Positions 38,365 through 45,954 of a DNA stretch of 64,000 bases are shown one piece after another (the first letter of the stretch is position 1; each line of letters begins with the position of its first letter). Under the pieces are notes generated by a model. That model did not search any database, was not told the origin of the DNA, and saw only the letters and a program-made list of their open reading frames with translations. Origin of the DNA: Candidatus Cloacimonetes bacterium HGW-Cloacimonetes-2 (GTDB lineage Bacteria; Cloacimonadota; Cloacimonadia; Cloacimonadales; Cloacimonadaceae); contig PHBP01000003.1 in NCBI GenBank assembly GCA_002842035.1, forward strand, positions 124,001 through 188,000, given 5' to 3'. A program made the position numbers and the translations under genes.

Positions 38365-38835
38365 ATGAGTGACACGAGCTTAATGATATCCATTGTTGCT
38401 GTGATCATAGCTTTCACAAGTCTGATATGGAACATTATCAAGCAGATAATGAACGATAGGCATGTTCTTAAAATCAATGCCTTTGGGGGATTTGTTGCTG
38501 GTGCAGGAGTATCTCAAAAAGTAGTGTATATTGATGTTATCAATGCATCGAAATTTCCTAAATACAATTATGAGCCAGTGTTTTGTGTTTCCCAAAATAT
38601 GTTCTCTAAGCAAACACGCTATGCAATAAACTACAATTACAGAGAGAGTTCATCATCACCTGTGGAATTAACACCAGGTAAAAAAACATCCTATTATGTT
38701 GAGGTGTCCGAAGATTTACTAAAAATCGTGAGGGATGATTATGATCATAGTTATGTCCAATTCAAAGTAAAGGACTCTCTTGGTAGGACATATTGTTCCA
38801 AGAAGATGAAAACAAACAGGTTGATAAGAACCTGA
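38365..38835 (+). CDS. N-terminally anchored membrane protein of the unknown four-gene unit
   Basis: 156 residues: one membrane helix at the N-terminus (SLMISIVAVIIAFTSLIWNII), then a soluble part with beta-sandwich character (VVYIDVINASKFPKYNYEP, SYYVEVSEDLLKIV, SYVQFKVKDSLGRTYCSKK). No family recognised. First gene of a plus-strand group divergent from the HTH gene; the next gene follows after 51 bases with its own strong ribosome binding site. It might anchor the nuclease-like product at the membrane, or be a separate effector; neither can be shown from sequence. Confidence 0.6.
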   Translation: MSDTSLMISIVAVIIAFTSLIWNIIKQIMNDRHVLKINAFGGFVAGAGVSQKVVYIDVINASKFPKYNYEPVFCVSQNMFSKQTRYAINYNYRESSSSPVELTPGKKTSYYVEVSEDLLKIVRDDYDHSYVQFKVKDSLGRTYCSKKMKTNRLIRT

Positions 38836-38886
38836 TGATGTACTCAGAGAAAGACTCGATTCGATACATTTGGACTAGGGGGACAA

Positions 38887-40254
38887 ATGAGTTTTATTAG
38901 ACCGAGAATCTCAGACCATTACAATGTCCCATTGCTTCAGAATGAGGTTGACTTTGCAATACCCTTTTTAAATGAGGATATCCCTTTATACATCGATCCA
39001 TTTTTACTTTGGAAGAGCCCATCTCAACAAGATAATGCCTTGCATACACAAATAATTAGTACTTTCAATAGAATCGGAGAGTTGTTTGTGAAAGGTAAAG
39101 AAGATGAGGCTATATCGTTGTTAACGGATATGTCCGAATGTAACGAAGTTGGACTTGGGTTATCAAAGTCTAGAACAGGAAAACAAATATCGTCCTCGAC
39201 GTCACGAAGTATTCTCTCACTCTACAATACGATTCCCCAAATCAGATCACATGGCTTTAATCACTTCGAGCAGATTCAAATATTGGTGGAGGGTATATCA
39301 AAAGACAGGATAAGTGATTTCACCTGCTCACTAGTTAAGTCATTTCTAATTGATTACACGATAGACCAATGCCACAAGAACGGGATACCTTTATCAAAAC
39401 AGAGCATAACTCGCCTCGATTACACCACTTTGAAGATTATAGAAGAATCTGTCGATTTACCATTTAATCCAGTTGATAAGAAACCGCTCTTATTCGTCCC
39501 CAAAAGATGGCTCAGATATATACCGTGGATTAACTATGAGGACTACTTCGCTAATCATTTCGTTCGGGACATCGATGATGCACAATCAGCACAAGATCGT
39601 ATCAATGTTCTTAACTACAATAGAGATAACTACGATGCTGTTGAGAGCTATATTGTTCAAAAGGAAAGAATTTCATCTGATTGTAAAAATGATCCTCTAT
39701 TCAAACAAATACCCATTTTATCAGCTAAACGAGCGTTAACCAATATAAAGAAAACGCCTACGGGTAATAAAGACAACGCAGACAAGATATATGAAGATGC
39801 TATGGTCAATGTTCTTTCATCCTTTTTGTATCCCCACCTGGATTTTGCCCAAGATCAGAGCAGGATTGAGTCTGGTACCCAGATAAGAGACCTGATATTC
39901 TACAATAACAGATCCTTTGACTTTCTGAAAGATATTTACGATCAATATGAGGCAAGGCAGATAGTTGTAGAGCTAAAAAATGTAGAATCGGTACAAAGAG
40001 ATCATGTAAATCAGCTCAACAGATACATGGCAGATCAATTTGGTAGATTTGGAATCATCTTTACACGGAATCCAGCACCAAAAAATATACTAAAGAACAC
40101 AATCGACCTATGGTCAGGACAGCGTAGATGCATTATTATACTGGACGATTCAGATCTTGGACTAATGTGCCAAGTATTCGAGAACAAGCAGCGCTATCCA
40201 ATAGAAGTTATCAAGAAAAAATACATTGAGTTTACCCGGCAATGCCCAGGATAA
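38887..40254 (+). CDS. Uncharacterised protein with C-terminal PD-(D/E)XK-like nuclease domain
   Basis: 455 residues, preceded by GGGGG 4 bases before the ATG. The C-terminal 130 residues show a nuclease pattern: Asp335 in IRDLIFYNN, Glu362 and Lys364 in VVELKN, and a glutamine/tyrosine helix (QLNRYMADQFG) after it, then GIIFTRN as a core strand. This is the order of a PD-(D/E)XK fold. The N-terminal 300 residues are unassigned (DIPLYIDPFLLW, GLGLSKSRTGKQ, LLFVPKRWLRY). Found with two small paralogous genes and a membrane protein; a restriction-like defence role is plausible, unproven. Confidence 0.6.
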   Translation: MSFIRPRISDHYNVPLLQNEVDFAIPFLNEDIPLYIDPFLLWKSPSQQDNALHTQIISTFNRIGELFVKGKEDEAISLLTDMSECNEVGLGLSKSRTGKQISSSTSRSILSLYNTIPQIRSHGFNHFEQIQILVEGISKDRISDFTCSLVKSFLIDYTIDQCHKNGIPLSKQSITRLDYTTLKIIEESVDLPFNPVDKKPLLFVPKRWLRYIPWINYEDYFANHFVRDIDDAQSAQDRINVLNYNRDNYDAVESYIVQKERISSDCKNDPLFKQIPILSAKRALTNIKKTPTGNKDNADKIYEDAMVNVLSSFLYPHLDFAQDQSRIESGTQIRDLIFYNNRSFDFLKDIYDQYEARQIVVELKNVESVQRDHVNQLNRYMADQFGRFGIIFTRNPAPKNILKNTIDLWSGQRRCIIILDDSDLGLMCQVFENKQRYPIEVIKKKYIEFTRQCPG

Positions 40255-40265
40255 GGAGATCAATT

Positions 40266-40655
40266 ATGAAAAGTGAGAAACACATAGAGGAGTTTGAGAA
40301 AACCCTGAGCCAAATTGAAGCACTACACGATGAGATAAGCATTATATCCAAGAAAGCCCCAAATGATCTACTCAACAAGTATAAGGTTGGCCTTGTAAAC
40401 ACAATCATATCAAGAGCAAACAAGCTTCTCAGATCTGATCTGCTGCCGTTCTCTGATTTCAAAGCATTCGATGTTGATGAATTACCGTCAAACAGTGATG
40501 TTGTAGTAATGCTCAAGCAATATATGGCTTGTCTTGAAAAGGAGAGAGAGAATAGCATCAAAGTGAACTTTGGAGACTGGTACTGGGTGATTAACGGTAA
40601 AGAGACCACATTGAAAACATACCCTCCCAAAAAGCTAGGTAAGGAAAAACTATGA
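40266..40655 (+). CDS. Small helical protein, paralogue 1
   Basis: 129 residues from the ATG at 40,266, which has AAGGAG 7 bases before it and begins 11 bases after the nuclease-like gene. Predicted mostly helical with a tryptophan-containing end (FGDWYWVING). Related to the next gene: KYKVGLVNTII / VFKVTSINKVL, LPSNSDVVVMLKQY / LPTNSDALLILKQF, and a W-rich C-terminus in both. Function unknown. Its stop overlaps the next start by 4 bases (ATGA). Confidence 0.65.
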   Translation: MKSEKHIEEFEKTLSQIEALHDEISIISKKAPNDLLNKYKVGLVNTIISRANKLLRSDLLPFSDFKAFDVDELPSNSDVVVMLKQYMACLEKERENSIKVNFGDWYWVINGKETTLKTYPPKKLGKEKL

Positions 40656-41008
40656 AAACCAAACAAGTTGTTAAATCTATAACACATGCTGAGATAGCTG
40701 AGTATGAGCTGCTAGTCGCTCACCTTGATAGTCTTATCGATACCGTAGAAGAGTTATCTAAAAAGAAACAAGATGAAGTAATGAATGTATTCAAGGTTAC
40801 CAGTATCAATAAAGTATTAAAAAGGATTATCGAGTTGCTTGGAGATGATCCTTCAACTTCATTTGTTGAAGCTCTTGATGAAACATCCCTCCCGACAAAT
40901 AGCGATGCATTGCTTATTCTTAAGCAATTCAAAACAGCACTTAGTAAATTCCATGCTTTAAGATATTATCGAACAGAGTTGGGCTGGGACTGGAATGTGA
41001 AGGATTAG
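40652..41008 (+). CDS. Small helical protein, paralogue 2
   Basis: 118 residues, coupled to the preceding paralogue by an ATGA overlap. Shares with it the helical layout and the LPTNSDALLILKQF block; the C-terminus (GWDWNVKD) is also W-rich. A tandem pair of diverged small proteins next to a nuclease could form a heteromeric regulator or antidote; this is inference. No known family. Last gene of the unit, followed by a small inverted repeat and the convergent transposition operon. Confidence 0.65.
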   Translation: MKTKQVVKSITHAEIAEYELLVAHLDSLIDTVEELSKKKQDEVMNVFKVTSINKVLKRIIELLGDDPSTSFVEALDETSLPTNSDALLILKQFKTALSKFHALRYYRTELGWDWNVKD

Positions 41009-41020
41009 CTAGCCTAGTCC
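41002..41020. terminator. Weak stem-loop between convergent operons
   Basis: GGATTAG (41,002-41,008) and CTAGTCC (41,014-41,020) pair with one G-T position, followed by a T-rich ATTTTAT. It lies between the convergent stop codons at 41,008 and 41,024 and could end transcription from either side. The stem is short. Confidence 0.35.
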
Positions 41021-41023
41021 ATT

Positions 41024-41515
41024 TTATCGATGCCTCATCCCCGAATACCTCTTCAGCACACCCAGAATCCCAGGCTGGATATGGTGTCCGAGTTGCTCTA
41101 TACCCAGCCTGGTCTTAATGTAATAGCCATGTGGATTCATACCGATAATGCTGATCGAAGCCAGGGCTTCCAGATAGACAAACACGAACTGCCTGCTTCT
41201 GCCAAAGTCTTTGGTTAGTTCTCTGACTGAGCGATAGCTTTTGCTTTCTATCAAATCCAGCAGCTTCATGGCAGTCTGGATGTCGTATTTCCATTTACAT
41301 CGGGGATCGGGAGCCATGCCTTGAGTATAGCGGTTGGCTCTTACATAGAGTGAATTGCTGGGAGAGATACATCGCACCTTATCCGCTTTCGCCAAATCGC
41401 CCAGCAGGTGCTCGACTTCCTGGATGTCGCTATCGAGCATGCCTGCAAGCATTTTTGAAGTGAATGGCTGATTATACTTAGAGATCAGGTTGGAGACAGC
41501 TTCGGAGTTAAGCAT
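41024..41515 (-). CDS. Winged-helix protein of the transposition operon
   Basis: 163 residues with two helix-turn-helix-like parts: an N-terminal SKMLAGMLDSDIQEVEHLLGDL and a middle SVRELTKDFGRSRQFVFVYLEAL. No transposase or ATPase motif. It is the last gene of the operon and its start overlaps the ATPase gene by 31 bases. By position it could be a target-selection or accessory DNA-binding factor, but I do not recognise it as TnsD/TniQ, since there is no zinc finger. Confidence 0.65.
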   Translation of the reverse strand: MLNSEAVSNLISKYNQPFTSKMLAGMLDSDIQEVEHLLGDLAKADKVRCISPSNSLYVRANRYTQGMAPDPRCKWKYDIQTAMKLLDLIESKSYRSVRELTKDFGRSRQFVFVYLEALASISIIGMNPHGYYIKTRLGIEQLGHHIQPGILGVLKRYSGMRHR

Positions 41516-42225
41516 AATGTTTTCCTTTGCTCTGTGGTTTCTGCGTGACCTTGTTCGGCTTTGATGCTCGTTTCCAGCAGATGCAGCATCTTCATGGCTT
41601 TACGTAGATTGCCACCGCTGTTGAAGCAGATGGTATTGATCTGCTCCGGACTCGCTTCCACATCTAGCACTTCCCTGGCGATGGCGGTGATGTCTTTCAG
41701 ACTGGCTGCTTCGAACTCGTAAAATGAGTTGCAGCGGTCGAAGTAGTATTCATTGATCTGAGCCAAGCGATCCCGGGCATTTTGCATCCCCACCAGTATC
41801 ACGATTGCCGCAGTATTATCAACGATATCCCTGATCGTTCCGAGCAGTTGCGGTTGTTTGAAGGCATAATCGATCTCATCCACGATTATCACGATGTCCT
41901 CATGTCTCTCGATCTCATCCATGCATCGGCGGAAGATGGCATTGGTTGTACCATACAAGGGTGGATACTCCAGATTGAGGTAGTTGTAGATACCAGTGAT
42001 CAGTTGGAGGGTGAACGCCTTTGGTGTGGAGGTTGCCTCCAGTCTCAGATAAATGTAGTTGCGCTGTAAAGCGATCCTGGTGGCATAAGTGGTCTTACCT
42101 AAGCCAGGCTTTCCATAGAGCAACCCCAGGCCCACCATCTCATCTTTGGGACGGGTAACCAGCAAGTTGATCGCTTCGTCCGCTTCCACCACGTTGCGGG
42201 TTCTAACCAGTTTTCCTTGTTTCAT
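41485..42225 (-). CDS. MuB/TnsC-like AAA+ transposition ATPase
   Basis: 246 residues. Walker A GKPGLGKTT (38-46), Walker B IVIIVDEID (111-119), and a C-terminal helical part with the sensor-2-like FNSGGNLRKAMKML. MuB and TnsC bind target DNA, recruit the transposase and give target immunity; the size and gene order directly after a DDE transposase fit that role. It is 12 bases after the transposase gene on the same strand, with AAGGAG before its ATG. IstB of IS21 is a related alternative. Confidence 0.85.
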   Translation of the reverse strand: MKQGKLVRTRNVVEADEAINLLVTRPKDEMVGLGLLYGKPGLGKTTYATRIALQRNYIYLRLEATSTPKAFTLQLITGIYNYLNLEYPPLYGTTNAIFRRCMDEIERHEDIVIIVDEIDYAFKQPQLLGTIRDIVDNTAAIVILVGMQNARDRLAQINEYYFDRCNSFYEFEAASLKDITAIAREVLDVEASPEQINTICFNSGGNLRKAMKMLHLLETSIKAEQGHAETTEQRKTLCLTPKLSPT

Positions 42226-42237
42226 ATCTATATCTCC

Positions 42238-44292
42238 TTATTTAATGCCTATAAATCTGAGCATCTCTTCGTATGTCTTTTTGCGTGGTTTGATCTCATC
42301 ATCGTCATCTTCCTGCAGGGGAGGTGTGACTGGTTTGTAATCGGGTTTGAACTCACTATGCGGAGCTGGATTCTCTTGATTGATGCTACTTGCCGATAAG
42401 GGTGGCAGGCTCTTGATGACCTGCTTTTCGAGGGCTTGCATGAATTCCTCTGCTTCGTGTTTGGGAGCCTCAATCATGGGTGGCTGGATAAAGATCGTAT
42501 TCTGCTCCGGTATGCTGGTCAGAGGCTTCAAGAACTGATCTACCACTGCCTGGGTCTGCTTGACCGTGAATTTCGCTCTCTGCTCAGTAGTACGACGCAG
42601 CTTGAGAATCTGCTTATGTTCTTTGTTCAGATTGCTATGCGGGATTGGGTTTGTCTTATCGAGATGGATAAAGGGATGCTGTACCCGTCTTAGTTCAGCC
42701 TGGCATATAAAGCGGTCTTGCAAGTCATAGACCAGTATCCATCTGGCATCGGCATAATCGTAACGGATTACCACATCCTTACCGACATAATCTACCAAGG
42801 CGATATCCCAGTATTGCAGTTTATTGAAGCGGATACCCTCGCTACGGATCTTCTTTTTCTCCATCGCCAGCATCATAAAGTTCAGTTCGGATGGTATCAC
42901 TTTTCTATCTTCCGGTAGAGGTGCCTGGCTGAATACTTCCCAGGGACTCTTGCCATCCAAGCCACTGTGTGGAGCCTCGCCATACATGTAGCGGATGTAA
43001 AAGGCTAACATCTGCATCGCTTCATTCAGGGTGGGAGGTTTGCTTTCAAACAAGGATCGAGCCCACTTCTCATTACGCATCAGCGTGGCTGGCTTATCTG
43101 TCACACATGAACCTCTGAATGATGAGAGAAAACGTTCAAACTGATCCTGGAAGGTCTTAAAGAATCTCTCGATCACCTTGGCTTTGGCATTATAACTCTC
43201 GGCAAAGGCAGCTTCGATCTTGAGCCGGGGGAAGATGCCGCCCAGTTCGGTTTCCAGATTATGGTTATCCCACTTCTCATGAAAGAGTTTGCTCTTGAAG
43301 GCTTTGCCATTATCCAGATAGACAAACTTGGGCAAGGCTCCCCAGTTCAGAAAGCCATTACGGAAGGCTGCCTGTATATGCTGACTATCTTCAGTTAGTG
43401 CCAGACTCGCTCCCACCGGATACCTGCTTGCCCAGTCAAAGACCATGATCATGGTCATGCGCTGTGCTTTTCCGGTTTGAGGATTGATGATATCGAAAGC
43501 CAGAGTGTGTCCATCAGCCACCCAGACATCACCAACCTTGAGCAGTGAGCTGTCACGCATGATGGTCTTGACGATATGCTCTGCCACGAACTTGCTTCCC
43601 TGTCGGGCTTGACCACTGATGGCAGGATTGTCTCTCAGCCATTCTTCACAGAAGCGTCTCAGAGTTCTTTCATCAGAGGGAGATTCACACAAACCCAGTC
43701 TGGCATATCCTTTCAGGATCGTGATAGCTGAACCGATCTTGATCTTATTGGGGTTGAGCAGCAGGTTGATCAGATAATTCTGTTCAAAGTAACTAACCTT
43801 TCGGGTCTTGCCATTGGGATCGGTTTTTCTGACCAACGCATACATATCCTGATCGTTATTCTGATAATTCTGTACCCATCTTCTTAAGGAGCGTTCATCC
43901 CGCTTGCCTCGCAGTGCATAAAGCTCCGGAAGAAGTATCTTCCGGTTATACTCCAGAGTGATGCGTTGCCACTCCTCAATCTTGGATTCACAATCATCCA
44001 AGCGAGATAGCGCTATCTGGCAGAAGCTGGCCATCAGCATTGCTTCCTGAGTCTTCTTGTATGGAATATGCTGTTTCGGTCTCAGATCGAGATCACGCTC
44101 TAGAAGTGGAAGACTGGGCTTGCTGACTGTCACTTCGACAGCCGATTCACCTACGATCATTTCATCAGCTTGCTCTAAAGCATTAGCTCCTGAACTTCCC
44201 ACGTTATCTGAATCATTCCCCTTATCTGACTGGTTCATGAGTTCCGCATAGAACTTACGATACTCATCCAGATCCAATTGATAGTCAACCAT
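42238..44292 (-). CDS. MuA-type DDE transposase
   Basis: 684 residues from the ATG at 44,292 (GGAGG 6 bases before). Catalytic triad visible: Asp260 (VWVADGHTLAF), Asp327 (FVYLDNGKAFK) and Glu375 (AKVIERFFKTF). The 67-residue Asp-Asp spacing equals that of phage Mu transposase. The C-terminal beta-barrel region (ELNFMMLAMEKKKIR, YDYADARWILVYD) also fits the Mu transposase C domain. Unlike MuA it lacks the N-terminal operator-binding HTH; such a domain is encoded by the gene just upstream, whose stop overlaps this start by 8 bases. Expected to bind the end repeats and perform strand transfer. Confidence 0.9.
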   Translation of the reverse strand: MVDYQLDLDEYRKFYAELMNQSDKGNDSDNVGSSGANALEQADEMIVGESAVEVTVSKPSLPLLERDLDLRPKQHIPYKKTQEAMLMASFCQIALSRLDDCESKIEEWQRITLEYNRKILLPELYALRGKRDERSLRRWVQNYQNNDQDMYALVRKTDPNGKTRKVSYFEQNYLINLLLNPNKIKIGSAITILKGYARLGLCESPSDERTLRRFCEEWLRDNPAISGQARQGSKFVAEHIVKTIMRDSSLLKVGDVWVADGHTLAFDIINPQTGKAQRMTMIMVFDWASRYPVGASLALTEDSQHIQAAFRNGFLNWGALPKFVYLDNGKAFKSKLFHEKWDNHNLETELGGIFPRLKIEAAFAESYNAKAKVIERFFKTFQDQFERFLSSFRGSCVTDKPATLMRNEKWARSLFESKPPTLNEAMQMLAFYIRYMYGEAPHSGLDGKSPWEVFSQAPLPEDRKVIPSELNFMMLAMEKKKIRSEGIRFNKLQYWDIALVDYVGKDVVIRYDYADARWILVYDLQDRFICQAELRRVQHPFIHLDKTNPIPHSNLNKEHKQILKLRRTTEQRAKFTVKQTQAVVDQFLKPLTSIPEQNTIFIQPPMIEAPKHEAEEFMQALEKQVIKSLPPLSASSINQENPAPHSEFKPDYKPVTPPLQEDDDDEIKPRKKTYEEMLRFIGIK

Positions 44293-44878
44293 GCCTGTCC
44301 TCCGTATTCTGATAGCCATAAACCAGCATGCTCTTAATCATGCACTCGCCAATCGGGATAACTGTCTCCAGATAGAGCTCCGGTACCTGCATCTTCTTAT
44401 ATGTATAAGAGAACTCAAGCTCCAGAGTTTCAGGATCTGGCAATACGAAGGTCTTCAGAACCTTGGCAGTGCCGATCTTCACCTGACGCTTCACGGTATG
44501 CATGTTATGCTTATCAATATAGCGCCAGACGGTTCGATTGGAACAGCCTTTCAGTTCTGCCATCCGTTCAATGGTCAGCCAGACAGCATCGATCTTCTTA
44601 TTCATTAGTAATCCATAATACTCATCAGTCATCTTGAGGATAAGCACTGTGACACAGCTATCTGTCACAGTGCTCTCCACAATCCGGGTTAAAGTCTTAT
44701 TCTTGGGTCTTGTCACAGTGCCTGAAGCAGTGTGACAGGTTCCTAAGTACCTTGCCAAAAGCATTAGCGGTGGTTTTTCGCTCGGATCGAACCCCAACTC
44801 GGAAAATGTGTCACAGTGCTTGCCGATTTCGGTGTCACAGTGCTGTGTCCGTTTGGGCATCTTTGCCTTAGTTTTCAT
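44285..44878 (-). CDS. HTH DNA-binding protein, first gene of transposition operon
   Basis: 197 residues. The start at 44,878 is supported by AAGGAG 5 bases before it. Residues 98-124 (VWLTIERMAELKGCSNRTVWRYIDKH) are a helix-turn-helix like the N-terminal DNA-binding domain of Mu transposase. Residues 1-80 are unusual: they are encoded by DNA carrying repeated TGTCACAGTG motifs, which give recurring CDT, CHT, TVT and CVT tripeptides. This first part may be tolerated coding rather than a functional domain. By position it should either regulate the operon or bind an enhancer-like site for the transposase. Confidence 0.7.
   Translation of the reverse strand: MKTKAKMPKRTQHCDTEIGKHCDTFSELGFDPSEKPPLMLLARYLGTCHTASGTVTRPKNKTLTRIVESTVTDSCVTVLILKMTDEYYGLLMNKKIDAVWLTIERMAELKGCSNRTVWRYIDKHNMHTVKRQVKIGTAKVLKTFVLPDPETLELEFSYTYKKMQVPELYLETVIPIGECMIKSMLVYGYQNTEDRHG
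44644..44842. promoter_or_regulatory. Cluster of TGTCACAGTG operator-like motifs inside the HTH gene
   Basis: A perfect palindrome GCACTGTGACA - 8 bases - TGTCACAGTGC lies at 44,644-44,673. Further copies of TGTCACAGTG are at 44,711-44,720, 44,809-44,818 and 44,833-44,842, the last two being direct repeats 24 bases apart; a degenerate inverse copy is at 44,728-44,737. The same 10-mer recurs in the right transposon end. The cluster overlaps the 5' coding part of the first transposition gene, the place where Mu keeps its operator/enhancer. Confidence 0.65.
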
Positions 44879-45123
44879 GGTATCTCCTTAACTGTTTATA
44901 TGGGAGCTACTTAAAACCACTGCGACATCTTGGGAAGTCCTTTCTGCGCTAACGCCGGCGAGTTTTGAAGATACTCAAACAGTGCCGGAATTAATCCGCC
45001 GCTAAATCACACTCTATAGAAATGTCTTGACCTGACTAATCAGGCTAATATCTTTGTTCACAGGTGCAGACTATCACCCAAACGGGTATCGGTCAAGCCT
45101 TAAAATGACCACTGGGAGTGAAT
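44879..45123. promoter_or_regulatory. Divergent promoter region between transposition operon and repressor
   Basis: A 245-base intergenic region between divergent genes. On the plus strand TTGACC (45,027-45,032), 16 bases, TATCTT (45,049-45,054) can serve the repressor gene. The inverted repeat CCTGA-CTAA-TCAGG (45,031-45,044) lies in its spacer, a possible autoregulatory operator. At 44,913-44,931 a 19-base segment differs by one base from 47,971-47,989 in the right end (AAAACCACTG, then T or C, then GACATCTT). Confidence 0.5.
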
Positions 45124-45867
45124 ATGGCAGCCACGACAGTCGGTGATCGACTCAAAATGCTGGTCAGATCGCTAAGTATGACTCACGGAGATTTTGCGAA
45201 AAAAAATGGAATTTCACTGAATTCTATGAGCCGATACATCAACAATAAGAGGTCTCCAGACCCCGAATTTCTCATCAAATTGGCAGAGCAAAAAGTGAAC
45301 TTGAATTGGCTGCTGAGTGGTGAGGGTAGCATGTATGTGAGTGCCCCCTGGGACCCCCAACCAGAGTCAAAGACCAAATCCAAGGTGGAGGTGGTCTCAA
45401 CTAAGGGCAAGCTATTAGATTGCACAGATGGTACTTACAGCCGTACAATTTTACTTCCGATACTCGCTGAAATTTCTGCCGGAATGCCAGCCGAAGTCAC
45501 CGAAAATTTTGAACATGACAATTTCGTGGAATTACCGCGGATATACCTCAAGGACAAGATCGATAACTATATGGTATTCAGAGTAAATGGACAAAGCATG
45601 GAGCCTCAGATCATGAATAACGATATCGTAGTGATCCAAAGAAAAGATGATTGGAGCAATACCGATGGCTCTGTCTGTGCGGTTAGATTGAATGATGGCA
45701 TCACCCTGAAACGTATCCAGTTCGATCACCAGCGCCAGCAGGTGCTGCTCCATCCCTTCAATGCTGATTACAGGGTCCAGGTAGTAGATTCGATGCAGGG
45801 AGATGATATCTCGCTTATTGGGACAATGGTCATGCAGATGAGGATGGGGCAGCAAAACTGTTTGTAG
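45124..45867 (+). CDS. LexA/CI-type repressor with HTH and S24 peptidase domains
   Basis: 247 residues from the ATG at 45,124, with GGGAG 6 bases before it. Residues 6-65 are an XRE/CI helix-turn-helix. The C-terminal S24 domain keeps the self-cleavage parts: Ala119-Gly120 (EISAGMP), nucleophile Ser158 (GQSMEP) and Lys196 (GITLKRI); the 38-residue Ser-Lys spacing is near that of LexA. It should therefore be cleaved with RecA after DNA damage. Placed divergently from the transposition operon, like the Mu c repressor, and probably represses it. Confidence 0.88.
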   Translation: MAATTVGDRLKMLVRSLSMTHGDFAKKNGISLNSMSRYINNKRSPDPEFLIKLAEQKVNLNWLLSGEGSMYVSAPWDPQPESKTKSKVEVVSTKGKLLDCTDGTYSRTILLPILAEISAGMPAEVTENFEHDNFVELPRIYLKDKIDNYMVFRVNGQSMEPQIMNNDIVVIQRKDDWSNTDGSVCAVRLNDGITLKRIQFDHQRQQVLLHPFNADYRVQVVDSMQGDDISLIGTMVMQMRMGQQNCL

Positions 45868-45954
45868 TAAACTAATGATAGAGTTAGGTTTCATTGTTGA
45901 CAAAAACAATGCCTCATTACTTGTAGAATTCTAAGGAAAATAGGAAGGTTTATC

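Noticed and set aside
41024-45867. Mu-like prophage
   Set aside because: Transposase, ATPase and repressor are Mu-like, but no tail, capsid, portal or lysis gene is present anywhere between the ends.
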